Of a stretch of 40,504 bases of DNA, positions 34,227 through 40,504 are shown one piece after another. A program made the position numbers and the translations under genes. The stretch is from Verrucomicrobiaceae bacterium. Lineage in GTDB: Bacteria; Verrucomicrobiota; Verrucomicrobiia; Verrucomicrobiales; Verrucomicrobiaceae. Each line of letters opens with the position of its first letter. Position 1 is the stretch's first letter. Under the pieces are notes generated by a model. It had not been told where the DNA came from. It did no database searches and saw nothing but the letters and a program-made list of their open reading frames with translations. Location of the stretch: the NCBI GenBank assembly GCA_027489965.1, contig JAIXZA010000001.1:1-40504 (forward strand), in the 5' to 3' direction.

Positions 34227-35156
34227 TTACGGTATTTTTGGTTTTCGTCGTACTGTAACTAAAAGTGCTGCATGGTCGCTGCCGGTCAGGCGCCAGAATT
34301 TTTCAGCCGTCAGCACCTGCCAATCTGGACCTACCCAGATATGATCAATGCTGAGAAGAGGCAATCCATAGGGCCAAGTCTCTTTTAATCCGAAGCCTGC
34401 TACCTCAAAGGCCTCACTAAAAGACTGACGGAACTGGCCCAAATGAACAGACTCCAGTGGTGTATTAAAATCGCCAATCACGATGGCATCCGGGCGCTTG
34501 AAGGTCTGGGCAAACACGCTATCGATTTGCAGTTTCCGCGAATGAAACACATGCGGGAAGATGTCTGCAACAACGATTGGGAAATCCGGTCCGCGGCCAG
34601 CGAGGTTAAATTGTGCATAGGTGGTCATAAGCGGAAAAACGCCGCTGCGATCTTGGGCTGTTTTTATCCGAGACAGCCGCAGAATGCCACGCTGCATCAG
34701 TTCTGGACGATAGTCTGGCAACAATTCTGAATACTGGGTGAGAACTGCCCCCGCATTGCCTGCCTCGACAAACACAGCCAAGTCAGGCTGCGTCTCCTTC
34801 ACTAAATCGACCATTTCTTGATCAAGGTTTTTAGGACGGCAGAGGTTCCAGTAAAGGATGGTTAGCGGTTCGTCGTTTGGCGAGTTTTGGCCAATCCCAG
34901 TCACCTCTTGAGGCCTACACCATGAGGTGGACAGCCACCAAGCCGCCAGACCAAGGGAGGCTAGACAGGCGGGCACTCTTTGTCTGCGACTAAGTTTTGG
35001 CCAACAAGCCAGGACTACACTCAATCCCAGAAGACAGGGCTTGGGCATGGCATAGAAGAACACCGCCCAATGGGGATCATGATCTTTAAGCCAAGTCTGA
35101 AGTACGAGTCCCAGGAGCAGCGTCAGCCATCCGAGCATGTGGAGTAGCCACATCAT
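34227..35156 (-). CDS. Membrane-anchored endonuclease/exonuclease/phosphatase (EEP) family protein
   Basis: A 309-residue protein with a three-helix membrane N-terminus (MMWLLHMLGWLTLLLGLVLQ, AMPKPCLLGLSVVLACW, ACLASLGLAAWWLSTSW) followed by an EEP-fold catalytic domain from about residue 95. Its metal and phosphate residues are visible: LYWNLCRPKN (Asn), FVEAGNA (Glu), GDFNTP (Asp/Asn), LLSIDHIWVG and the final GSDHAALL (Asp/His). These proteins cleave phosphodiester bonds in nucleic acids, phospholipids or inositol phosphates; the substrate is unknown. A single base separates its ATG from the TGA of the upstream gene, so the pair is translationally coupled. Confidence 0.9.
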   Translation of the reverse strand: MMWLLHMLGWLTLLLGLVLQTWLKDHDPHWAVFFYAMPKPCLLGLSVVLACWPKLSRRQRVPACLASLGLAAWWLSTSWCRPQEVTGIGQNSPNDEPLTILYWNLCRPKNLDQEMVDLVKETQPDLAVFVEAGNAGAVLTQYSELLPDYRPELMQRGILRLSRIKTAQDRSGVFPLMTTYAQFNLAGRGPDFPIVVADIFPHVFHSRKLQIDSVFAQTFKRPDAIVIGDFNTPLESVHLGQFRQSFSEAFEVAGFGLKETWPYGLPLLSIDHIWVGPDWQVLTAEKFWRLTGSDHAALLVTVRRKPKIP

Positions 35157-35157
35157 T

Positions 35158-36099
35158 TCAGCTCACAGGTGTCAGCACGACTTTTTGAACATCTAACACG
35201 GCTGATTTCACCTTATTTTCTGGATCAATGATGAGGCGTTGAACGCCTGGTGACTTGATTTCGATTTCGCCGACGGGTACTTCCTTCCACTGCTGAAAGC
35301 CGCCTGTATCTTGTGTGGTAAACTTCAGTTCCTGCTCACCATGCCTGATGGCTACTTGACTGCCATGATTGCCACCATCACAGCCATGAAAAACGGTCAC
35401 TTTGTAGCGACCTGGTTTGGTGACCTCAAATTCCCATTCTGCGATGTCATCAGGATCGGTCCAATAACCCAGGCAATTCTTTTCGGCCTTCGGTTCATAG
35501 CGCATGTGTTCAGACCAAGTCGTTGCGTCTTTGGCTAACAGCATCAGGTTTCCCTCAGCGTTAGGGACAATTTTGTCGCCCTCCGGTGCTGGAATCAGAG
35601 CGATCTCTTCAACGGTAAATGTTCCGTCATCAGTAGGAGGCGTGAGCAGCGAAAAAGGAATATCTCCGGGTTTGGCGATGTAAACGGTGCCAAGGTAGGT
35701 CTTTGATGGACGATAAGCCGTGATCAGTGATTTTTTAACCGATAGATCTCCTAACCGGAAGTTCATGCCTAATGAGGCCCGCTTCAGTGTGTAGGTGAGG
35801 CGCACCTGATAACGTCCCGAGCGTTTAGATTTGAATTTGGTCCAAGAAAAGGTTTCCCAGTGAGCACCATTGGAGTGAGAATACTCGCCTTCGCCAAAGG
35901 TGATGATGCCACGCATAGGCATGTCTTCCCGTTCGACTGGCTCATCGCTGCCAAATCCGCCAATGTCCACGGCTTCAGGAAAGATGAATTCTTCAGTGGA
36001 TGCTGGAGTGGATTCAGGCTTGGTCTCAGCTTCTTGACCAAAGGACCCTAGATTGAATCCCAGTGATAGCAGGAGTGTGAAAATCGAGAAGCGGTTCAT
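35158..36099 (-). CDS. Exported carbohydrate-binding-like protein, unknown role
   Basis: A 313-residue protein with a signal peptide (MNRFSIFTLLLSLGFNLGSFG) and two beta-sandwich-like domains. The second (NLMLLAKDATTWSEHMRYE, LGYWTDPDDIAEWEFEVTKPGRYKVTVFHGCDGGNHGSQVAI) resembles the galactose-binding modules found at the end of alpha-L-fucosidases and sulfatases in this group of bacteria. No catalytic motif is visible. The frame is open to 36168, but the preferred start gives a proper signal peptide. It is co-transcribed with the EEP protein downstream and is divergent from the FN3-toxin-like gene (146-base promoter region). Confidence 0.82.
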   Translation of the reverse strand: MNRFSIFTLLLSLGFNLGSFGQEAETKPESTPASTEEFIFPEAVDIGGFGSDEPVEREDMPMRGIITFGEGEYSHSNGAHWETFSWTKFKSKRSGRYQVRLTYTLKRASLGMNFRLGDLSVKKSLITAYRPSKTYLGTVYIAKPGDIPFSLLTPPTDDGTFTVEEIALIPAPEGDKIVPNAEGNLMLLAKDATTWSEHMRYEPKAEKNCLGYWTDPDDIAEWEFEVTKPGRYKVTVFHGCDGGNHGSQVAIRHGEQELKFTTQDTGGFQQWKEVPVGEIEIKSPGVQRLIIDPENKVKSAVLDVQKVVLTPVS

Positions 36100-36245
36100 A
36101 GAGAATGTGGAGGATCGAGACTGCCAGCAGGTGTGAAATCGGCAACTGGTAACGGCTGGGAAATGCATTCGTTAGCAAAATGAGGCTGACTATTTTCATG
36201 AAGGAAGCCATTTGGCATCTTCAATCAGCCCGCTACCTTATCTTC

Positions 36246-36998
36246 ATGCACAGATTTTTCATAGCTCTTCTGCTTAACCTTTTTGTGGTTGTCGCCTCAG
36301 CGGTAGAGCTGATTTCTCCCCCAGTTGTCATTGTCACAGATTCGACAGCGACCTTGAATTGGCGCACGGATGTTGCTTGCGGTACACGCGTCCAATTTGG
36401 ACTGAATGCGGCTCAATTGACTCAAAAGGTAGAAGGGCCAGTCTCCGCGACCCATAGCGTGGTTTTGCCAGATCTGATCAAAGGCACAACCTATCACTAC
36501 ACCGTCGGCAGTGCCCGTCAGAAGCTGGCTGAAGGTACCTTTACCGTCGGTGCAGCCCAGCCTTCATCGGTTCCTGCCGCCGCCGCGCCATCCAAATTCA
36601 TTCTCGAGCGCATGAAGGACGCACTGGTTTCTGCGCCAGCAGTTAAAAAGCCAGCCCTCCCCGTGCCTGCTCGAGCCCCGCCAACCCGCGATACCTGGGG
36701 CAGCATCAACTCACTCCAGGATCATTATGACCGCCATGGAGCCGACTTCCAGAGCAAGTCTCCTGACGACTATGCCGCTCAGGCCTGGCAATTCCTTCAG
36801 CGCGCCAAGGCTGGCAGCCTGTCCATGAAATGGGATGATTCCGACCGTACGCTGCGCGTTTTTGATCCTAAAACGCGAGCCTTTGCCGCTTACAATCGGG
36901 ATGGCACCACCAAAACCTATTTCCGCCCAAATAGCGCCAGCTATTGGGATCGCCAACCCGGTCGCATTGTTCAACCCGCACAGCTCCCTTTTAAATAA
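36246..36998 (+). CDS. Secreted FN3-like protein with C-terminal polymorphic-toxin-like domain
   Basis: A 250-residue protein. Residues 1-19 are a signal peptide (MHRFFIALLLNLFVVVASA), 21-102 an FN3 or purple-acid-phosphatase-type N-terminal domain (SPPVVIVTDSTATLNWRTDV, TTYHYTVG), and 103-150 an Ala/Pro-rich linker. Residues about 153-242 (SLQDHYDRHGADF with H160 and H164, SPDDYAAQAWQFLQRA, LRVFDPKTRAFAAYNRDGTTKTYFRP, SYWDRQPGRIV) strongly resemble the small toxin tips seen at the ends of Rhs and contact-dependent inhibition proteins, probably of the BECR ribonuclease fold. This is recognition by eye, not a search result. The stop TAA overlaps the next ATG by one base (TAATG). The frame is open from 36180 but the chosen start gives the signal peptide. 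Confidence 0.75.
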   Translation: MHRFFIALLLNLFVVVASAVELISPPVVIVTDSTATLNWRTDVACGTRVQFGLNAAQLTQKVEGPVSATHSVVLPDLIKGTTYHYTVGSARQKLAEGTFTVGAAQPSSVPAAAAPSKFILERMKDALVSAPAVKKPALPVPARAPPTRDTWGSINSLQDHYDRHGADFQSKSPDDYAAQAWQFLQRAKAGSLSMKWDDSDRTLRVFDPKTRAFAAYNRDGTTKTYFRPNSASYWDRQPGRIVQPAQLPFK

Positions 36999-37270
36999 TG
37001 AAAACAGCCACCCACACCTGCCCAGTCTGCGCTTACGCTAAGCTCAAAGAAGCCCCTCGCAGTTCCTCTGGTGGTGGGTCTTTTGAGATCTGTCCAGCCT
37101 GCGGATTCCAATTCGGCGTCAGTGATGACGACGACGGCATCAGCTACGACGAATGGCGCGAAGACTGGCTAGAGCGAGGCATGGAATGGAGCAGCACCGG
37201 CATCAAAAAGCCCAAAGGCTGGGACCCCCAAAAAGCCCTGACCTCTCTCAAGAAAGCGAAGCAAAAATAG
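36998..37270 (+). CDS. Small CPCC/zinc-ribbon-like acidic protein, candidate immunity protein
   Basis: A 90-residue protein with two CxxC pairs (C8/C11 in THTCPVCAYAK and C32/C35 in FEICPACGFQFG), the layout of Cys-rich CPCC or rubredoxin-like zinc ribbons. An acidic stretch VSDDDDGISYDEWREDWLERG (41-61) and a basic tail (SLKKAKQK) follow. CPCC-type proteins are small, usually cytoplasmic, and of unknown function. Because its ATG overlaps the stop of the toxin-like gene by one base, it is a good candidate for that protein's immunity partner. The acidic surface fits inhibition of a basic RNase. This role is inference from position and charge only. Confidence 0.8.
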   Translation: MKTATHTCPVCAYAKLKEAPRSSSGGGSFEICPACGFQFGVSDDDDGISYDEWREDWLERGMEWSSTGIKKPKGWDPQKALTSLKKAKQK

Positions 37271-37282
37271 CAGTTTCATCCC

Positions 37283-37299
37283 GCCAAAGCATCTTTGGC
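37283..37299 (+). terminator. Weak hairpin after the CPCC gene
   Basis: GCCAAAG, loop CAT, CTTTGGC forms a perfect 7-bp stem 12 bases after the CPCC stop. No run of T follows, so it is at most a weak terminator or mRNA-stabilising hairpin. It also sits 87 bases before the RAYT gene and could be a single degenerate REP-like palindrome. Confidence 0.4.
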
Positions 37300-37386
37300 T
37301 GTCTTGGTTGATTCACAAATAAAATGCCAGGCATATAGTAAAAAATCAACTTGATGCCGTCTAGCTTTTGAAATTAAATTCCAGCT

Positions 37387-38520
37387 ATGAAAGAGATGCA
37401 ACTACCTCATCATCAGAACGAATCTGTCGAAAAACAGCTTGTGGGTATTAATGCCAAAACGGCTCCTTACATGGCGGCGCGATCTTGGTCTGGTGGGCGG
37501 AGGCGGATTCTGGGGAAGGGCGCGATGGTGAGCTATACTTACCATGTGATGTCTCGCACTTGTGGTGGTGAAGTTTTCTTCGATGATGTTGAAAAAGAGG
37601 CGCTTAGAAGGGTGCTGTGGCGGCTGGCTGACTTCTCTGGGGTGAAATTGGTGACTTATTGCATTATGGGGAACCATTTTCACGCTCTGGTGGAGGTGCC
37701 AAAACGTGAGCTTTGGTTAGAAAGGTTCGCTGGACCGGCGGGCGAGGAACGATTGTTCGATCATTTGAGGGTGCTATACAGCAAAGTCTATGTTGACTGT
37801 TTGAGGACAGAGATCGCTGATCTGCGCAAGCTTGGCCTGGAGGCACTAGCGCAGACGAAGCTTGAGGCCATCAAGAAGCGGTTTTGTGATCTCTCGGTTT
37901 ACATGAAGGAGGTGAAAGAGCGTTTTAGCCGTTGGTTCAACAAGCGGCGTGAACGCAAAGGTACGCTTTGGATGGACCGTTACAAAAGTGTGATGGTGGA
38001 GGGCAAAGGTGAGCCATTGCACACCATGGCTGCCTACATTGAACTGAATCCCGTGCGAGCTGGGCTGGTCGTTGATTCAAAGGACTACCGCTGGTGCGGA
38101 TATGCGGAGGCTACCAGTGGGATTAGAAGGGCTCAGCGTGGGTTAAGCAAGATCACAGGGACACCGGTCGATGGCTGGGAAAAGGGGGGAGCTGAGGCGT
38201 ATCGCTCGCTGTTATTTTCCAGCGGAGGGGAGATCAAAGTTGCGCAAAATGTGAATGTTCTACGTCTAGGCGTCACTGTAGATGCAGCGCGTAAGGTCCT
38301 CAAGGAAAAGGGTAAACTTAGCACGATGGAACTGGTCCGATTACGTGTGCGCTACTTTAGCGATGGGCTGGTTCTAGGAAGTCGCGAATTTGTGGAAAGT
38401 ATCTTCACGGAAAACCGAGGTCAGTTTGGCCCGAAAAGAAAGACCGGAGCACGCAAGATTGGGGAGGCTGATGCAGCACTCTATTCTTTGAGACAATTGC
38501 GGGTCAATGCCTTGGATTGA
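37387..38520 (+). CDS. REP-associated tyrosine transposase (RAYT, IS200/Y1 type)
   Basis: A 377-residue Y1 transposase-like protein. The HUH motif is in YCIMGNHFHALVEVP (H97 and H99), and the candidate catalytic Tyr is Y172 in VYMKEVKERFSRWFN. The family tail GTLWMDRYKSVMVEG and IELNPVRAGLV (about 218-228) is complete, followed by a 145-residue helical C-terminus. RAYTs nick single-stranded DNA and are linked to the spread of REP palindromes; they are often single-copy and domesticated. No terminal inverted repeats or duplicated target site are visible. The start could be M29 (37471), since the first 28 residues look variable. It is intact. Confidence 0.9.
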   Translation: MKEMQLPHHQNESVEKQLVGINAKTAPYMAARSWSGGRRRILGKGAMVSYTYHVMSRTCGGEVFFDDVEKEALRRVLWRLADFSGVKLVTYCIMGNHFHALVEVPKRELWLERFAGPAGEERLFDHLRVLYSKVYVDCLRTEIADLRKLGLEALAQTKLEAIKKRFCDLSVYMKEVKERFSRWFNKRRERKGTLWMDRYKSVMVEGKGEPLHTMAAYIELNPVRAGLVVDSKDYRWCGYAEATSGIRRAQRGLSKITGTPVDGWEKGGAEAYRSLLFSSGGEIKVAQNVNVLRLGVTVDAARKVLKEKGKLSTMELVRLRVRYFSDGLVLGSREFVESIFTENRGQFGPKRKTGARKIGEADAALYSLRQLRVNALD

Positions 38521-38537
38521 TCCATAAGCTCAAACAC

Positions 38538-38574
38538 AAAACCCCACAATCACCAATGGCAATCGTGGGGCTTT
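38538..38574 (-). terminator. Strand-specific intrinsic terminator of the lysine-rich mini-gene
   Basis: Read on the minus strand, AAAGCCCCACGATTGCC (38574-38558), loop ATT, GGTGATTGTGGGGTTTT (38554-38538) forms a 17-bp stem in RNA including four G-U pairs, ending in four U. On the plus strand those wobble pairs become A-C mismatches, so the hairpin favours minus-strand transcripts. It starts 29 bases after the stop of the 29-codon gene. Confidence 0.8.
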
Positions 38575-38603
38575 GAGATAAGGAAGGGATGCTTTTAAGC
38601 GGC

Positions 38604-38693
38604 TTAGATCTTACGACCTGCAGGAGCTGGTTTCGGCTTTTCCTTCTTCGGCTTTTTAACTTCTTTTTTGTGAGCGTTGTTGCCTTTGGCCAT
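38604..38693 (-). CDS. 29-residue lysine-rich basic protein
   Basis: The frame reads MAKGNNAHKKEVKKPKKEKP followed by KPAPAGRKI. About a third of the residues are Lys, and Pro/Ala are frequent. Similar tiny MAKGN...KKxxKKPKKEKPK proteins are seen in many bacteria, and I recall them as conserved small basic proteins of unknown function, possibly nucleic-acid binding. Support comes from a sensible composition, a free-standing position 67 bases after the metallopeptidase region, and a dedicated terminator just downstream on the same strand. It is too short for routine ORF calling. Binding to DNA or RNA is inferred from charge only. Confidence 0.7.
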   Translation of the reverse strand: MAKGNNAHKKEVKKPKKEKPKPAPAGRKI

Positions 38694-38760
38694 AATGTTG
38701 AGCGCTTATTTGGTGCGCGATTTTAGATAGTGGCATTCACCGCTCTATGCAAGCCCTGCC

Positions 38761-39831
38761 TCACTTTGCCAACGGATCACCCCAAACCTTGGCGTAGTAG
38801 TGAGCCAATCGTAGCTTCTGGGCTACGCGCACATTGATCACAAAGGGATACAGTGCAGGCTCACCAAGGCTGTGAGAGATCTCATTGAGCACTGTGGATA
38901 CGCACATCCAGCGCTGAAGCCAGGCGAGAAAGGCCCCTTCCTCCTCCAAAGTAGAGATAAGCATGGTCGGCAAGAAGCCTGCTTCGACTGGTAAAATCAC
39001 CAGAGGTAATGCCAAGTGTTTCACATCAATTCCCATGCCTTCACAGGTCTCTAGCCCATCTTCGATTTGCAGATAATGTGCCCAGGTCTCCGCCCAGTCT
39101 TCCCAGGGATGAGATGCCGCGTAGGCGGTGATGTAATTCTGCTCCCAGCCTGTCGGTGCACCATTTTTATAATGCTTGCTCAGGGCGGCCGAATAATCCT
39201 GCCATTCGTCGCCGAAGCGCTCGCGAAAAGCTAGCCTCATGGGATTATCCCAGCTCAGCTCCGATAAATGCCGTTGCCACAAATAATGCGCGCTTTCATG
39301 GCGGAAATGGCCGAGCAGGGTGCGGCTGTTTTCTCCCAATTGCTGGCGATTGAACTGTCGGTAGGTATCATCTGCTTCTTCCAAATTCACCGTGATGATG
39401 CCATTTAGATGGCCCATGGTCACTGATGGATTGGATAGCGTGCTGACAATGTCGAAAGCCAGTCCGTTCTTTGGATTACTGGATTTGGATGGCAGCGTGA
39501 TGCCGAGCTTTAAAAGCGTGTAAATGAGTCTCCTTTTCGCCATCTCCATGCGACCCCATAGCACTAGATTTCGTCCAGAGCTGAGGTCGGGGATGATGCG
39601 GTTCATCTGGCAGGCCATGCATAGTATTTCCTTTGATTCAGTCTGCACGACCCAATTGCAGACGCCATGCTTCAGTCCATTGGCGCAGCGTTTCATCGGA
39701 CCATCTGGGCGCAGTTTGACCATCGCCCGCTGTTGCGGATCATAGCCGACATTGCCCAAACACCTCAGGCACCGCGAACTGCCAAAGAAAAGCACATTGC
39801 CGCAGTCACAGTCACAGATGAATTTTTGCAT
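38761..39831 (-). CDS. Putative zinc-binding metallopeptidase with N-terminal zinc ribbon
   Basis: A 356-residue soluble protein. The N-terminus is a Cys-rich zinc-ribbon region ([10 protein letters not shown]21/C24 in [10 protein letters not shown]49, C58, and C71/C74 in CMACQMN). A peptidase domain follows with HESAH at 178-182 in [12 protein letters not shown] (H178 and H182 as zinc ligands, E179 as the catalytic Glu) and a later [11 protein letters not shown] block that probably supplies the third ligand. This matches the bacterial family annotated as putative zinc-binding metallopeptidase (DUF2248-like). Substrate unknown. It is divergent from the fumarase gene, with a 119-base shared upstream region. 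Confidence 0.9.
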   Translation of the reverse strand: MQKFICDCDCGNVLFFGSSRCLRCLGNVGYDPQQRAMVKLRPDGPMKRCANGLKHGVCNWVVQTESKEILCMACQMNRIIPDLSSGRNLVLWGRMEMAKRRLIYTLLKLGITLPSKSSNPKNGLAFDIVSTLSNPSVTMGHLNGIITVNLEEADDTYRQFNRQQLGENSRTLLGHFRHESAHYLWQRHLSELSWDNPMRLAFRERFGDEWQDYSAALSKHYKNGAPTGWEQNYITAYAASHPWEDWAETWAHYLQIEDGLETCEGMGIDVKHLALPLVILPVEAGFLPTMLISTLEEEGAFLAWLQRWMCVSTVLNEISHSLGEPALYPFVINVRVAQKLRLAHYYAKVWGDPLAK

Positions 39832-39950
39832 GTAATACTGGTTCTCTCGTCGTGAATGAGCCGCTTGTCATGCAATGCTTGTGCTTGTGCCTAAAATCAG
39901 TTTTTCCCTCATTGCCCAGCGTCGTATTCGTTTCAAACTGTTACACCACC

Positions 39951-40504
39951 ATGCCCACGCCTGCTTTCCACTATCAAGAACTCCTCGAACTCGGCACCGA
40001 CGACACCGAATATCGCCAGCTCACCAAGGAACATGTCCGCGTCGAAAAGATCGGCGATAAAGAGTTGCTAGTTGTCGATCCCGAGGCGCTCACGCTGCTT
40101 GCGAACCAGGCGTTCCATGACATTAACTTCTTCCTGCGGCCGAAGCACCTCAAGCAGGTCGCCGCCATCCTCGACGACCCTGAGGCCAGCGAGAACGACC
40201 GCATGGTCGCGCTCACGATGCTCAAGAATGCCGACGTGGCCTCCGCAGGTCTGCTGCCGTTTTGTCAGGACACCGGCACGGCCATCATCATGGGCAAAAA
40301 AGGCCAGCAGGTCTGGACCGGCGGCGGTGATGAAGCGGCACTCTCAAAGGGCGTCTATCTCGCCTACACGGAGAACAACCTGCGTTACTCGCAAAACGCC
40401 GCGCTGAACATGTTCGACGAAAAGAACACCGGCACCAACCTGCCCGCGCAGCTCGATTTGTATGCCACCGATGGCGACGCGTATAAATTCCTCTTCATCG
40501 CCAA
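39951..40504 (+). CDS. fumA: Class I fumarate hydratase, 3' end outside the window
   Basis: The frame runs off the right edge after 184 codons. The sequence is clearly similar to E. coli FumA/Fum[21 protein letters not shown] at the start, [47 protein letters not shown], then [28 protein letters not shown] with C105 as the first ligand of the [4Fe-4S] cluster, and [25 protein letters not shown]. It interconverts fumarate and malate and needs an oxygen-sensitive cluster of the kind built by the Suf system at the other end of the window. The start ATG at 39951 aligns with the FumA N-terminus. The rest of the roughly 540-residue protein is missing. Confidence 0.96.
   Translation, partial: MPTPAFHYQELLELGTDDTEYRQLTKEHVRVEKIGDKELLVVDPEALTLLANQAFHDINFFLRPKHLKQVAAILDDPEASENDRMVALTMLKNADVASAGLLPFCQDTGTAIIMGKKGQQVWTGGGDEAALSKGVYLAYTENNLRYSQNAALNMFDEKNTGTNLPAQLDLYATDGDAYKFLFIA

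Noticed and set aside
37271..38600. Insertion sequence with terminal inverted repeats around the RAYT gene
   Set aside because: No matching terminal repeats or target duplication were found on the two sides; the two hairpins differ in sequence.
1..40504. CRISPR array, tRNA, rRNA, phage or integrated plasmid
   Set aside because: No regularly spaced repeats, cloverleaf-like sequences, integrase or phage structural genes were seen on either strand.

Overview
The window looks like a chromosomal segment of a verrucomicrobium (Prosthecobacter/Verrucomicrobium-like). This is inferred from gene content and style. There are two secreted PQQ-type propeller proteins with the WPxWRG opening, a ThuA-domain secreted protein, a CIA30 protein, a large kexin-like protease with Ig and beta-rich tails, and an IS200-like RAYT. 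Many genes lack a clear Shine-Dalgarno. No tRNA, rRNA, CRISPR array or prophage was seen. No stretch over 300 bases lacks a gene; the longest gaps are about 220-235 bases.

Layout. 1-330 is the tail of a PIN-domain toxin, followed by a REP-like intergenic palindrome. 483-4259 (minus) is one tight operon: fur-family regulator, sufC, DUF4160, DUF2442, sufB, unknown gene. It lies behind a perfect 19-bp Fur/PerR-type palindrome, and a toxin-antitoxin-like gene pair sits between sufC and sufB. 4365-9399 (minus) holds yceH with a good intrinsic terminator and a giant P-domain subtilase whose start codon lies in one arm of a 14-bp inverted repeat. 9514-15192 (minus) holds ThuA, then exbB-exbD-def-GNAT, a PAS-AraC/cupin overlapping pair and a CIA30 protein.

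15250-24148 (plus) holds a PQQ-propeller protein, a glucose-dehydrogenase-like SDR, a small lipoprotein, a GH63 glucosidase, an M50 site-2 protease with CBS domains, and a more AT-rich cluster (DUF2934 protein, HPF-like protein, membrane-anchored unknown) that resembles a stress/dormancy island. 24160-36099 (minus) holds Lhr helicase, PQQ-propeller protein and hexose-6-phosphate mutarotase; malate dehydrogenase with a TerB-like/FHA-like/ABCG fusion; and a carbohydrate-binding-like secreted protein with an EEP phosphodiesterase.

36246-37270 (plus) is perhaps the most novel piece. A secreted FN3-like protein ends in a polymorphic-toxin-like domain, and its stop codon overlaps the start of a four-cysteine, acidic 90-residue protein, as in a toxin/immunity pair. 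Then come the RAYT, a 29-residue lysine-rich protein with its own strand-specific terminator, a zinc metallopeptidase, and the 5' end of a class I fumarase.

Metabolic links are modest: Suf Fe-S assembly serves enzymes such as the [4Fe-4S] class I fumarase, which with Mdh gives two TCA steps. GH63, the glucose-dehydrogenase-like SDR and the mutarotase suggest glucan/glucose handling. All family names come from reading motifs by eye; no database search was run.
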